Assembly (NCBI GenBank): GCA_029959365.1
Contig: JASCOA010000010.1
Coordinates: 1-49,157, forward strand
DNA length: 49,157 bases
Direction of reading: 5' to 3'
Origin: Microbacteriaceae bacterium PS02343
Lineage (GTDB): Bacteria; Actinomycetota; Actinomycetes; Actinomycetales; Microbacteriaceae
Shown here: piece by piece, positions 1 through 8,096 of the stretch
Numbering within the stretch: position 1 is the stretch's first letter
Layout: each line of letters starts with the position of its first letter
The notes under the pieces: generated by a model
What the model saw: only the letters and a program-made list of their open reading frames with translations
The model's database searches: none
What the model was told of the DNA's origin: nothing
Position numbers and translations under genes: made by a program

Positions 1-24
1 GGGCGGCACCATCTGGTGCCGCCC
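1..24. terminator. Perfect hairpin, likely terminator of an upstream gene
   Basis: Positions 1-10 are the exact reverse complement of 15-24, with a 4-nt ATCT loop. No T tract follows. The hairpin probably ends a gene lying left of the window. Confidence 0.5.
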
Positions 25-111
25 CTCCGTCGTGCCGTCCCGTACGGAACCGATCGGCACCCCGCTGAGGCGGGACCGCGAGAGGTCGTCGCAGGTCGGC
101 CCCGCTCGGTG

Positions 112-198
112 CGGGAAACGCAGGAGCGAAGCGACGAGCGGATGTACGGAGCCGGCGACGCGCGCGGTGCACGTCGTGATCCGCCTGCGTTTCCGACA
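112..198. repeat. 87-bp inverted-repeat element, copy 1
   Basis: Left arm CGGGAAACGCAGG starts at 112. Right arm CCTGCGTTTCCGACAGGGG is at 184-202 and shows the full 19-nt arm. The copy is intergenic, just beyond the 3' end of the TRIC gene. The interior contains GAGCGGATGT. Read in the frame used in nadB it is open and ends PAFPT. Confidence 0.85.
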
Positions 199-289
199 GG
201 GGAGTACCGGAGCGCAGGCGTCCTCGACGCGGCAGGGATCGATGGAGGACGGCGGCTCGACGGCGACCGCGGCGGGAAGCGGTCCGCTC

Positions 290-958
290 TCAGCTCGCGT
301 CGCGCTGCTGGCGGCGCAGTCGCAGGCGCAGGGCGCGCTGCTCGGGCAGGCTCCAGCCGAAGCGCACGGCGAGCACGCGGATGACGGCCGTCACGAGCAC
401 GCAGATCGTCGCCGCAGCAGCGATGGGTGCGCCGGCGAGGGCGAGCAGCAGCAGCGAGACGCTGCCGACCGCCGCGGGGATCGCGTAGATGGGGCCCACG
501 TGCATGATGCCGATCGGCAGCCCCAGCAGGATCTCGCGCACGATGCCGCCGCCGACCGCGGTGATGACGCCGAGGAAGATGGCGGGCAGCTCCGCCACCC
601 CGAGGGTGAGCGCCTTGGTCGTGCCGATCGCGGCGAAGAGGCCGATCGCCAGCGCATCGAGGCCGGTGATCGCCCAGTCGACGCGGCGGAACACGTGCCC
701 GAGCGCCATGCCCACCAGCGCGGCGAGGGTCGCGACCGCCAGGTACCAGTTGGTCGTGAACGCCACGGGCGTCACACCAAGGAAGACGTCGCGCAGCAGC
801 CCGCCGCCGAGCCCGGCGGCGATGCCGATCACCGCGACGCCCAGCAGATCGAGCCGGCGGTCGCGGTACGCGGCCACCAGCAGCGCGCTCTGCAGACTGC
901 AGACGGCGATGGCGAGCAGGTCCGCCCAGAGGGGGACGACGAGGGCCTCGACGATCAC
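290..958 (-). CDS. TRIC/UPF0126 family membrane protein
   Basis: A 222-residue polytopic membrane protein of the trimeric intracellular cation channel family (E. coli YadS/YicG type). These are thought to be K+-type channels, although some bacterial members have been linked to amino-acid transport, so the substrate is open. The protein is an internal duplication of two three-helix units. Each carries the hallmark glycine motif followed by a charged pair: GGGLLRD near residues 51-57 and GGGIVRE near 136-142. A short basic tail, [12 protein letters not shown], follows the last helix. The GTG at 958 was chosen because a TACGGT -10 box lies exactly 6 nt upstream, which suggests a leaderless mRNA. 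Longer upstream frames read through the recO promoter. It is divergent from recO with 66 bp between the starts. Confidence 0.85.
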   Translation of the reverse strand: MIVEALVVPLWADLLAIAVCSLQSALLVAAYRDRRLDLLGVAVIGIAAGLGGGLLRDVFLGVTPVAFTTNWYLAVATLAALVGMALGHVFRRVDWAITGLDALAIGLFAAIGTTKALTLGVAELPAIFLGVITAVGGGIVREILLGLPIGIMHVGPIYAIPAAVGSVSLLLLALAGAPIAAAATICVLVTAVIRVLAVRFGWSLPEQRALRLRLRRQQRDAS

Positions 959-964
959 CTGGCA

Positions 965-970
965 ACCGTA
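965..970 (-). promoter_or_regulatory. -10 box, leaderless promoter of TRIC gene
   Basis: TACGGT on the minus strand is followed by 6 nt and then the GTG at 958. No Shine-Dalgarno sequence is present. Confidence 0.55.
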
Positions 971-1012
971 GCCGAGCGGCGCGGCAGCGGACGACCCGCA
1001 GCCGGCGGGGAG

Positions 1013-1018
1013 GATAAT
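1013..1018 (+). promoter_or_regulatory. -10 box, leaderless promoter of recO
   Basis: GATAAT is followed by 6 nt and the GTG start at 1025, so transcription should begin at or next to the start codon. Confidence 0.55.
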
Positions 1019-1024
1019 CGCCGG

Positions 1025-2002
1025 GTGCCCCTCTACCGTGACGAGGCCGTCGTGCTGCGCACCCACAAGCTGGGCGAGGCCGACCGCATCCTGACCATGC
1101 TGACCCGACAGCACGGCAAGGTGCGCGCGGTCGCCAAGGGCGTGCGCCGCACCTCCAGCCGCTTCGGGTCGCGGCTCGAGCCCTTCATGGTCGCCGACGT
1201 GCAGTGCTACGAGGGCCGCAACCTCGACACGATCACCCAGGCGGAGTCGCTGGCCAGCTACGGCGCCACGATCGCCGGCGACTACGGCGCCTTCACGGCG
1301 GCCAGCGCCATGGTGGAGGCAGCCGACCGGCTCACCGAGGACGAGGGCTCGCTGCAGCAGTACCTGCTGCTCGTCGGCGCGCTGCGATCGCTCAGCCGCA
1401 GCGAGCACGAGGCCGGGCTCACGCTCGACTCGTACCTGCTGCGGGCGCTCTCGATCGCGGGCTGGGCACCGAGCTTCGTCGACTGCGCCGTCACGGGGGC
1501 TCCCGGCCCGCACCGGTACTTCGTGCCCCAGCTCGGCGGCGTCGTGGCCGACGAGGTCGCGCCGCCGGGCGCCGCGAGGCTGGACGCCGGCACGCTCGAC
1601 GTGCTCGGCGCGCTGCTCGCCGGGGACTGGCCCGTCGCCGAGGAGGCCCCCGAGCGCAGCCGAGCGCAGGCCAGCGGCGCCGTCGCCGCCTACGCGCAGT
1701 TCCACCTGGAGCGCGGTCTGCGCTCGCTGCAGCACGTGGACCGCAGCGGACCGGAGCTGCCGCGCCGCGCATCCGTCCGTCCGCCCATCGGGCCGGTCGA
1801 CCTCCTCCCAGTCCCCACGGACCCGGCGGCGACCGATCGAGCGGATGCACCCGTCGCGCGACCGGCCTCGCCCGGCCGAGCGGATGCGTCTCCCGAGACG
1901 CCCGCTCAACCGGCCGGCATCTCGATCGCGCGCGTCGCAGCGTCGCCCACCACCGCAGCAGCGCCCGCAGGGCACCCCGAGCACCAGGAGCCCCCCGCGT
2001 GA
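1025..2002 (+). CDS. recO: DNA repair protein RecO
   Basis: RecO loads RecA on gapped DNA in the RecFOR pathway. The N-terminal OB-fold begins [20 protein letters not shown], followed by the all-helical domain and a zinc-finger region near residues 150-183. In many RecO proteins that region has four Cys. Here only C154 ([12 protein letters not shown]) remains and the second pair reads [10 protein letters not shown], so zinc binding is probably lost. The protein is 325 residues against about 240 usual. Residues from about 246 on form a low-complexity Pro/Ala/Asp tail with two GAGCGGATGC words. The GTG at 1025 is set by the conserved first residues and the -10 box. The TGA overlaps the uppS start (GTGA), so the two are translationally coupled. 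Confidence 0.93.
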   Translation: MPLYRDEAVVLRTHKLGEADRILTMLTRQHGKVRAVAKGVRRTSSRFGSRLEPFMVADVQCYEGRNLDTITQAESLASYGATIAGDYGAFTAASAMVEAADRLTEDEGSLQQYLLLVGALRSLSRSEHEAGLTLDSYLLRALSIAGWAPSFVDCAVTGAPGPHRYFVPQLGGVVADEVAPPGAARLDAGTLDVLGALLAGDWPVAEEAPERSRAQASGAVAAYAQFHLERGLRSLQHVDRSGPELPRRASVRPPIGPVDLLPVPTDPAATDRADAPVARPASPGRADASPETPAQPAGISIARVAASPTTAAAPAGHPEHQEPPA

Positions 2003-2805
2003 GCCGTCGCGTCATCCCCGCCGAGCCCTTCCGTCCGATCGACTGGACCGGGCAGACGCCGCCGGACCTGCCCGCATCGGCCGTACCTCAGCACGTCGCG
2101 ATCGTGATGGACGGCAACGGCCGCTGGGCGAACCAGCGGGGACTCACGCGTGTGGAGGGGCACAAGGCAGGCGAGGCGGCGCTGCTCGACGTGGTGGCCG
2201 GGGCCCTGCAGCTGGGCATCAAGCACATCAGCGTCTATGCGTTCAGCACGGAGAACTGGAAGCGCAGCCCCGACGAGGTGCGCTTCCTCATGGGCTTCAA
2301 CCGGGAGGTGCTGCACCGCCGCCGCGACCAGCTGAACGACTGGGGCGTGCGCATCCGCTGGGCCGGTCGCAAGCCGCGGCTGTGGCGCAGCGTCATCGAC
2401 GAGCTGCAGCACGCGGAGCGGATGACCGCGCACAACGCGAAGCTGACCCTGACGATGTGCGTCAACTACGGCGGCCGCAACGAGATCGTCGACGCGGTGC
2501 GCGGTCTCGCCGAGGAGGTCGCCGCCGGACGGATGAAGCCCAGCGGCATCACCGAGAAGGCCATCCAGCGCGCGCTCTACACGCCGGAGATGCCCGACGT
2601 CGACCTCTTCGTGCGCTCGAGCGGCGAGCAGCGCACGAGCAACTTCCTGCTCTGGCAGTCGGCGTACGCCGAGATGGTCTTCCTCGACACGCTCTGGCCC
2701 GACTTCGGCCGCACCCAGCTCTGGGACGCCGTCGAGCGCTACGCCGGCCGCAACCGCCGCTTCGGCGGCGCGGTGGACACGCCGACCGATACACCGCAGG
2801 GCTGA
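1999..2805 (+). CDS. uppS: Isoprenyl transferase (Z-prenyl diphosphate synthase)
   Basis: A cis-prenyltransferase that makes the long-chain polyprenyl diphosphate carrier for peptidoglycan and other wall polymers by adding isopentenyl diphosphate units. The 268 residues include the catalytic DGNGRWA motif at 38-44, the AFSTENW segment and the diphosphate-binding [14 protein letters not shown] block near the C terminus. All are intact. Start GTG 1999 overlaps the recO stop by 4 nt. The recO-uppS pair is conserved in actinobacteria. Product chain length (C50 or C55) cannot be read from the sequence. Confidence 0.95.
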   Translation: MSRRVIPAEPFRPIDWTGQTPPDLPASAVPQHVAIVMDGNGRWANQRGLTRVEGHKAGEAALLDVVAGALQLGIKHISVYAFSTENWKRSPDEVRFLMGFNREVLHRRRDQLNDWGVRIRWAGRKPRLWRSVIDELQHAERMTAHNAKLTLTMCVNYGGRNEIVDAVRGLAEEVAAGRMKPSGITEKAIQRALYTPEMPDVDLFVRSSGEQRTSNFLLWQSAYAEMVFLDTLWPDFGRTQLWDAVERYAGRNRRFGGAVDTPTDTPQG

Positions 2806-2828
2806 CGTCGCGGCGCATCCGCTGTCGC

Positions 2829-2834
2829 TAGCCT
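2829..2834 (+). promoter_or_regulatory. -10 box upstream of lipoprotein gene
   Basis: TAGCCT lies 29 nt upstream of the ATG at 2864. The predicted leader of about 23 nt carries a strong GGGGGAAGGG Shine-Dalgarno. Confidence 0.4.
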
Positions 2835-2863
2835 GATCCCGTTCACCGGGGGAAGGGCAGCTC

Positions 2864-3916
2864 ATGCGCCGATCGATCCAGGGCGCCGTCGCCCTCCTGT
2901 CCGTGCTGGTCGTCGCGGGGTGCTCCGCGCCGTCGCCGGAACCGACCGAGGCACCGCCGACCGCGAGCCCGGCTCCCACCCCGAGCGCTCCCGCGGAGCC
3001 CGTCGCCGACTGGACGCTCCCGGCCGACTGCACGGCGCTCGCTTGGACCGACGTCACGCAGGCGCAGGAGGAGTACGGCGATGTCGTGCAGCAGACCTCC
3101 GCCGAGCTCGTCGCCGCTCTCGTGGGACCCGAGGCGGAGATCGTCTCCTGTCTCAGCGGACCGGCGAACTCCGACGCCGTGATCACCTGGGCAGCCGCGC
3201 GCTTCGACGCGTCGACCATCGACGAGCGGATCGCCGCAGCGCTCGCCGAGGGCTTCGAGACGGTATCGGACCAGCAGCTGGAGGACGGGGTGCGCAGCGT
3301 GCGCCTGGCGCAGCCCGTGCCGGTGGACGGGGTCGGCGAGGCCTTCCTCGACCTCATCGGCGATGCAGCCCTCTTCTTCGGCAACAGCAACGAGTACGGC
3401 GCCGAGTCGCTGCTCCGCATGGCCGACCACCTCGGCCTGCCGACCGCGTCGAACTGGCGGCTGCCGAACGGCTGCGAGCGGCAGATCGAGAGCTGGACGC
3501 CCTTCGCCGACTTCGTCGCGGCGAACGGATGGACCTCGAAGCGGATGCCCGGCGAGACCGACCCGGATTACTCGCTCATGGCCCGACTCGACTACCCGGG
3601 CACCGACATCACCTGCCTCTGGGGGCTCGAGGCCTCCGACTGGCTGCACTACCTGTCGATCTCGCGTTTGGACGCGACGGCGCGCGACGCGGTGCTCACG
3701 GGCTTCGCAGCCGAGGGGTACGTCACCACCGAGGCCGATGACCACCTCCTGCTGCTGAGGGACGTCGGACCGGCCTCCATCGGTGGGCTGCGCGTCGATG
3801 CGGCGATCGTCACCGAGGATGCACTGGTGCACGCCGAGGTGCTGGACGGGCTCGACGCAGACCAGGCGACGGCATCGATCGAGGAGTTCGCCCGCAGCGT
3901 CGGCGTCATCGGCTGA
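2864..3916 (+). CDS. Secreted lipoprotein of unknown function
   Basis: The 350-residue protein has a lipoprotein signal: a basic start (MRRS), a hydrophobic core (ALLSVLVV) and a lipobox ending at C20 (VVAGC). A Pro/Thr/Ala/Ser-rich linker follows to about residue 45. The mature part appears to hold two similar halves. Each begins with a Pro-x-x-Cys segment (LPADCTAL and LPNGCERQ) and has a second Cys later, suggesting a duplicated disulfide-bonded domain. I do not recognise a family or function. The gene has its own promoter and a strong ribosome binding site, and stands alone between uppS and the NAD operon. Confidence 0.8.
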   Translation: MRRSIQGAVALLSVLVVAGCSAPSPEPTEAPPTASPAPTPSAPAEPVADWTLPADCTALAWTDVTQAQEEYGDVVQQTSAELVAALVGPEAEIVSCLSGPANSDAVITWAAARFDASTIDERIAAALAEGFETVSDQQLEDGVRSVRLAQPVPVDGVGEAFLDLIGDAALFFGNSNEYGAESLLRMADHLGLPTASNWRLPNGCERQIESWTPFADFVAANGWTSKRMPGETDPDYSLMARLDYPGTDITCLWGLEASDWLHYLSISRLDATARDAVLTGFAAEGYVTTEADDHLLLLRDVGPASIGGLRVDAAIVTEDALVHAEVLDGLDADQATASIEEFARSVGVIG

Positions 3917-4026
3917 CTCGAGGACCCGTCCGCCGGGACCAGGCGGCGCGCGGGCCGAGCATCCGCGGCTCCCTTCCGACCGTCGCTGCCGAGATCCGCG
4001 ATATCGGGGCAGGTCGGTCGTGCGCG

Positions 4027-4113
4027 CCGGAAACGCAGGCTCCTCGCATCCGCTCGTCCGTCGTTCCCGAGGCGGCAGTGCCGCGGCTGCGCTTCCATCC
4101 TGCGTTCCCGACG
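4027..4113. repeat. 87-bp inverted-repeat element, copy 2
   Basis: Left arm CCGGAAACGCAGG starts at 4027 and right arm CCTGCGTTCCCGAC is at 4099-4112. The interior contains GCATCCGCTC. It lies upstream of the NAD operon promoter. The nadB-equivalent frame has no stop codon. Confidence 0.85.
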
Positions 4114-4166
4114 TCAGCGCCGGGCGGCTCGCGCACGACCCAGTCGTCTCGACGGCGCCCTGCTAC

Positions 4167-4187
4167 TTCGAGTCACGATTACCAGAA
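4167..4187. promoter_or_regulatory. Candidate NrtR operator A (imperfect)
   Basis: TTCGAGTC, 5 nt, TACCAGAA. The left half is identical to that of operator B and the right half matches 5 of 8 positions. It overlaps the -35 box of the nrtR promoter and is 45 bp from operator B centre to centre. Confidence 0.45.
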
Positions 4188-4208
4188 CCGGGGCGCTGCG
4201 GTTACGCT
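4179..4208 (+). promoter_or_regulatory. Promoter of the nrtR-nadABC operon
   Basis: -35 TTACCA (4179-4184), an 18-nt spacer and -10 TACGCT (4203-4208). Transcription should start near 4215, inside operator B. Confidence 0.5.
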
Positions 4209-4211
4209 GAC

Positions 4212-4232
4212 TTCGAGTCACCCCGACTCGAA
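4212..4232. promoter_or_regulatory. Candidate NrtR operator B (perfect palindrome)
   Basis: TTCGAGTC-ACCCC-GACTCGAA is a perfect 8-5-8 inverted repeat over the predicted transcription start, 24 nt before the nrtR ATG. Its position suits autorepression of the operon. Confidence 0.6.
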
Positions 4233-4255
4233 CCGATCCAGCGAAGACGGAGCCC

Positions 4256-4936
4256 ATGGACGAGCAGCCGCAGCTCGCCGTCTCGACGGTGATCTTCTCC
4301 TTGCGCGACAGCGAGCTCTGGACGCCGCTCGTGCGCCGCATCCGCCAGCCGTTCCGGGACCGCTGGGCGCTGCCCGGCGGCTGGGTGCAGCCCCAGGAGG
4401 GCCTCGAGGCCACGGCAGCCCGCAAGCTGCTCGAGACCACGGCGCTCGACCCCACCTACCTCGAGCAGCTGTACTGCTTCGGCGACATCGGGCGCTCGCC
4501 GAGCGGCCGCGTCGTGAGCATCGTCTACTGGGCGCTGGTGCGCCCCGAGCAGGCCGAGCTCGCCAGCGACGGCGAGAACGTGCGCTGGTTCCGAGCGGAT
4601 GCGCTGCCCGGCCTCGCGTTCGACCACAACCGCATCGTCGAGTACGCCCTCTGGCGGCTGCGCAACAAGATGGCCTACAGCTCGATCGCGCACGGCCTGC
4701 TCGGCGAGACCTTCACGCTCGCGGAGCTGCGCGGCGTGCACGAGGCCGTGCGCGGCACGACGCTCGACCCCGCGAACTTCCGTCGCCAGGCCCTCGCCGG
4801 CGGCAGCATCGTGCCCACCGGCGAGCACCTCGTCGGCGCGTCCCACCGGCCCCCGGCTCTGTACCGCTACACCGACGCGACGCTCGTCGATCAGGGGCCG
4901 CTGCTCGCATCCGCTCTCACCGACAGAGAGGACTGA
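4256..4936 (+). CDS. nrtR: NrtR-type Nudix-related transcriptional regulator
   Basis: A 226-residue regulator with an N-terminal Nudix-like fold (about 1-140) and a C-terminal winged helix (about 150-226). In NrtR proteins the Nudix domain senses ADP-ribose or related NAD metabolites and the winged helix represses NAD genes. The Nudix box is present in outline (GGWVQPQEGLEATAARK, from residue 41), but the catalytic RExxEE core reads RKLLETT (56-62). Hydrolase activity is therefore probably lost, as in many NrtR proteins. Its place directly ahead of nadABC supports the assignment over an ADP-ribose hydrolase. It starts at ATG 4256 with a GACGGAG ribosome binding site and is probably autoregulated through 4167-4232. 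Confidence 0.88.
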   Translation: MDEQPQLAVSTVIFSLRDSELWTPLVRRIRQPFRDRWALPGGWVQPQEGLEATAARKLLETTALDPTYLEQLYCFGDIGRSPSGRVVSIVYWALVRPEQAELASDGENVRWFRADALPGLAFDHNRIVEYALWRLRNKMAYSSIAHGLLGETFTLAELRGVHEAVRGTTLDPANFRRQALAGGSIVPTGEHLVGASHRPPALYRYTDATLVDQGPLLASALTDRED

Positions 4937-4941
4937 CCACC

Positions 4942-6261
4942 GTGTCATCCGTCGCCAGCACCATCGAACGCATCCGCATCGGCGCAGAGGCCGGTGAGAC
5001 CTGCACGCCGGAGCTCGCCGACGGCCCGTGGACCATCGACCGGCTGCCCATGCCGACCTACGGCCCCGGCGCATCGATGACCGACGTGATCCCGACCGGC
5101 TCGCCCCGCCAGGGCGCGCTGCCGCAGGCCTACCGCGACGCCCCGAACGACGAGCTGCACGAGCGCATCCGCGCCGCCAAGGCGACGCTGGGGGAGCGGG
5201 TCGTCGTGCTCGGCCACTTCTACCAGCGCGACGAGGTCGTGCAGCACGCCGACTTCCTCGGCGACTCGTTCCAGCTCGCGAACGCCGCGCAGACCGTGCC
5301 CGACGCGGAGACGATCGTGTTCTGCGGCGTGCACTTCATGGCCGAGACGGCCGACATCCTCGCCCAGGAGGGGCAGCGGGTGATCCTGCCGAACCTCGCC
5401 GCCGGCTGCTCGATGGCCGACATGGCCGACATCGACAGCGTCACCGACGCGTGGGAGCAGCTCGAGGCGATCTACGGCACCGAGCCGGACGCGCAGGGCC
5501 GGGTGCCGATCATCCCGGTGACCTACATGAACTCCTCCGCAGCGCTCAAGGGCTTCTGCGGCGATCACGGCGGCATCGTCTGCACCTCGTCGAACGCGGC
5601 GACGGTGCTCGAGTGGGCCTTCGAGCGCGGTCAGCGCGTGCTCTTCTTCCCCGACCAGCACCTGGGCCGCAACACCGCCAAGGCCATGGGAGTGCCGCTC
5701 GAGCGGATGCCGATGTGGAACCCCCGCAAGGAGCTCGGCGGCAACGACGAGCAGGGGCTGCTGAATGCGCAGGTCGTGCTCTGGCACGGCTTCTGCAGCG
5801 TGCACAAGCGCTTCAGCACCGCCCAGATCGACAAGGCCCGCGTGGACTTCCCGGGGGTGCGGGTGATCGTGCACCCGGAGTGCCCGATGGAGGTCGTCGA
5901 CGCCGCGGACGAGGCCGGCTCGACCGACTACATCCGCAAGGCCGTCGCCGCCGCGACCGAGCCCACCACCTTCGCGATCGGCACCGAGATCAACATGGTC
6001 AACCGGCTCGCGGCCGAGTTCCCGCAGCACACGATCTTCTGCCTCGACCCGGTCGTCTGCCCCTGCTCGACCATGTACCGCATCCACCCCGGCTACCTCG
6101 CGTGGGTGCTCGAGGAGCTCGTGGCAGGACGGGTCGTCAACCGGATCTCCGTCGACGCCGAGGTCACGGCCGGCGCGAAGGTCGCCCTCGAGCGGATGCT
6201 CGCCGCACTGCCCACGGGCATCGCCCCGTCGGCTGCCGGCTCAGCTCCCGCGGCGCGCTAG
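4942..6261 (+). CDS. nadA: Quinolinate synthase NadA
   Basis: NadA condenses iminoaspartate with dihydroxyacetone phosphate to quinolinate using a [4Fe-4S] cluster. The 439 residues are the long form typical of actinobacteria. GHFYQRDEV begins at about 91. Cysteines that fit the three cluster ligands are C156 (AAGCSMADMA), C314 (HPECP) and C373 or C375 (CPCSTMYRIHP). The conserved WHGFCSVH segment is also present. Start GTG 4942 follows the nrtR stop by 5 nt with GAGAGGAC upstream. A later in-frame ATG (residue 46) would remove only the poorly conserved N terminus. Second gene of the NAD operon; its sulfur is presumably supplied by the desulfurase four genes on. Confidence 0.95.
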   Translation: MSSVASTIERIRIGAEAGETCTPELADGPWTIDRLPMPTYGPGASMTDVIPTGSPRQGALPQAYRDAPNDELHERIRAAKATLGERVVVLGHFYQRDEVVQHADFLGDSFQLANAAQTVPDAETIVFCGVHFMAETADILAQEGQRVILPNLAAGCSMADMADIDSVTDAWEQLEAIYGTEPDAQGRVPIIPVTYMNSSAALKGFCGDHGGIVCTSSNAATVLEWAFERGQRVLFFPDQHLGRNTAKAMGVPLERMPMWNPRKELGGNDEQGLLNAQVVLWHGFCSVHKRFSTAQIDKARVDFPGVRVIVHPECPMEVVDAADEAGSTDYIRKAVAAATEPTTFAIGTEINMVNRLAAEFPQHTIFCLDPVVCPCSTMYRIHPGYLAWVLEELVAGRVVNRISVDAEVTAGAKVALERMLAALPTGIAPSAAGSAPAAR

Positions 6262-6272
6262 GCGACGAGCGG

Positions 6273-8096
6273 ATGCGCGTCATCGTCGTCGGCAGCGGCA
6301 TCGCCGGACTCGTGGCCGCGATCCGCGCCGCCCGGTCGCACGAGGTGCTGCTGGTGACCAAGGGGGCATTGGAGGAGGGGAGCACCCGGCACGCGCAGGG
6401 CGGGATCGCCGCGGCGCTCTTCGATGGCGACAGCGTCGAGGCGCACATCAGGGACACCCTCGCCGCCGGCGCAGGTCTCTGCGATCCCGAGGCGGTGCGC
6501 GTGCTCTGCGAGGAGGGTCCGCAGCGCGTGCGCGACCTCATCGCCTTCGGCGTGGACTTCGACCGCGACCCGTCCGGCGCGCTCGCGCGCGGGCTCGAGG
6601 CCGCGCACTCGGCCCCGCGCATCCTGCACGCCGGCGGCGACGCGACCGGCGCCGCGATCGAGGCGGCGCTCGCCGCGGCGGTCCGCACCGCCGCGTTGGA
6701 GATCGTCGAGCACGCGATGCTCGTCGACCTCGTCGTCGCCCACCCCGTGGCGCCGGTGGCCCGCACCCCCCTGTCGGAAACGCAGGCGCTTCGCGGGCCC
6801 GACTCGCGCATCCGCTCGGCGGAGCAGATCGTGGAGGACGAGGCTCCTGCGTTTCCGACGGCGAGCGCGAGCGGAGCCGAAGCCCGAGGCGCACGCGTCG
6901 TCGGCGTCGAGCTGCTGATCGACGGAGAGCGCCGCGTCGAGCGAGCGGATGCGGTGATCCTCGCCACCGGCGGCGCGGGGCGCCTCTACTCCCGCACGAC
7001 CAACCCGGGGGTCGCGACCGGCGACGGCATCGCGGCCGCGTGGCGCGCCGGGGCCGAGGTCGCCGACCTCGAGTTCGTGCAGTTCCACCCGACCGCGCTC
7101 GCCGACGGCTTCCTCGTCTCCGAGGCGGTGCGCGGCGAGGGCGCCGTGCTGCGGGACGCCGACGGCCGGCGCTACATGCCCGCCGTCGACGCGCGCGCCG
7201 AGCTCGCGCCGCGCGACGTCGTCGCCCGCGAGACCGCCCGCGTGATGGCGCGGCAGGACGACGCCCCGGCGCTGCTCGATGCGACCGCGGTGCCCCTCGA
7301 CCTCATGGCGCGCTTCCCGAGCATCGACGCGCACCTCCGCGGCCTCGGCATCGACTGGACGCGCACCGCGGTTCCCGTCACCCCGGCCGCGCACTACACG
7401 ATGGGCGGAGTCGCCACCGACCTGCGCGGGCGCACGAGCCTGCCCGGGCTGCTCGCCGTGGGCGAGGTCGCGCGCACCGGCGTGCACGGCGCCAACCGCC
7501 TCGCCTCCAACTCGCTGCTCGAGTCCCTCGTCTTCGCGTGGCGCGCCGCCGAGTCGCTCGCCGAGGCGCCGACCCTGCAGTCGACCCGTACCCCGCTGCG
7601 GGGAACGCAGGAGCCTCGCCGCTCCGAGACCGGGCGACCCGCAGCCCACCGCATCCGCATCGACGAGGCTCCTGCATTCCCGACGCGGGACCGCCCGGAC
7701 CCCGACCTCCGGCACCGCGCGTCGGAAACGCAGGACGAGAGCGGATGCGTCAGCGCCGCCACAGCGCATCCGCTCGCCACCGCGCACCAAGCGCCTGCAT
7801 TTCCGACAGGGGCGCCCGCACGTCCCCAGCCGCGCGGCACCTCCGCCCCCACCCGCGCCGACATCCAGGCGCTGGCCTGGCGCGACCTCGGTCTGGTCCG
7901 CGACGGCGCGGCGCTCGCCGCAGCCCTGAACACCCTCGCCGACTGGCAGATCGAAGGAACCTCCGTGCACGACCTCGAGAACCGCAACCTGCTCGACCTC
8001 GCCCGTCTCGTCGCCGAGGCCGCACTCGCCCGCACCGGCAGCGTCGGCGCGCATCACCGCAGCGACGACGCCGGTGCCCGGGCGGCCTCCGCATGA
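6273..8096 (+). CDS. nadB: L-aspartate oxidase NadB carrying three in-frame palindromic inserts
   Basis: A flavoenzyme that oxidises L-aspartate to iminoaspartate for NadA. The FAD-binding start is GSGIAGLVAA (8-17). STRHAQGGIAAAL, the ATGGAGRLYSRTTNPG block, FVQFHPTAL, EAVRGEGAVLRD and the substrate/FAD segment AHYTMGGVATD are all present. The C-terminal helical domain begins near RADIQALAWRDLG. The 607 residues exceed the usual 510-540 because of three 29-residue inserts, at residues 168-196, 443-471 and 484-512. Each is encoded by an 87-bp element in the same frame. The first lies at a turn before VVGVELLIDG. The other two lie in the linker before the C-terminal helices. Conserved catalytic blocks are uninterrupted, so the enzyme is probably active. 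The ATG follows nadA by 11 nt. The stop overlaps nadC (ATGA). Confidence 0.95.
   Translation: MRVIVVGSGIAGLVAAIRAARSHEVLLVTKGALEEGSTRHAQGGIAAALFDGDSVEAHIRDTLAAGAGLCDPEAVRVLCEEGPQRVRDLIAFGVDFDRDPSGALARGLEAAHSAPRILHAGGDATGAAIEAALAAAVRTAALEIVEHAMLVDLVVAHPVAPVARTPLSETQALRGPDSRIRSAEQIVEDEAPAFPTASASGAEARGARVVGVELLIDGERRVERADAVILATGGAGRLYSRTTNPGVATGDGIAAAWRAGAEVADLEFVQFHPTALADGFLVSEAVRGEGAVLRDADGRRYMPAVDARAELAPRDVVARETARVMARQDDAPALLDATAVPLDLMARFPSIDAHLRGLGIDWTRTAVPVTPAAHYTMGGVATDLRGRTSLPGLLAVGEVARTGVHGANRLASNSLLESLVFAWRAAESLAEAPTLQSTRTPLRGTQEPRRSETGRPAAHRIRIDEAPAFPTRDRPDPDLRHRASETQDESGCVSAATAHPLATAHQAPAFPTGAPARPQPRGTSAPTRADIQALAWRDLGLVRDGAALAAALNTLADWQIEGTSVHDLENRNLLDLARLVAEAALARTGSVGAHHRSDDAGARAASA
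6774..6860 (+). repeat. 87-bp inverted-repeat element, copy 3 (inside nadB)
   Basis: The 19-nt left arm CCCCTGTCGGAAACGCAGG is at 6768-6786 and the right arm CCTGCGTTTCCGAC at 6846-6859. It encodes nadB residues 168-196, starting SETQ and ending APAFPT. The interior contains GCATCCGCTC. Confidence 0.9.
7599..7685 (+). repeat. 87-bp inverted-repeat element, copy 4 (inside nadB)
   Basis: Left arm CGGGGAACGCAGG and right arm CCTGCATTCCCGAC. It encodes residues 443-471 (RGTQ...PAFPT). The stem extends inward by a further 7 bp (AGCCTCG with CGAGGCT). One base change in the left arm is matched by a compensating change in the right. Confidence 0.9.
7722..7808 (+). repeat. 87-bp inverted-repeat element, copy 5 (inside nadB)
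   Basis: Left arm TCGGAAACGCAGG and the 19-nt right arm CCTGCATTTCCGACAGGGG (7794-7812). It encodes residues 484-512 (SETQ...PAFPT) and lies 36 bp after copy 4. The interior holds a second palindrome, GAGCGGATGCG with CGCATCCGCTC. Confidence 0.9.

Larger units (their letters stand above)
3917..4255. other. Intergenic region between lipoprotein gene and nrtR
   Basis: This 339-nt gap holds 87-bp element copy 2 (4027-4113), a promoter and two candidate NrtR operators (4167-4232). No credible short gene was seen in the rest. Confidence 0.7.
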
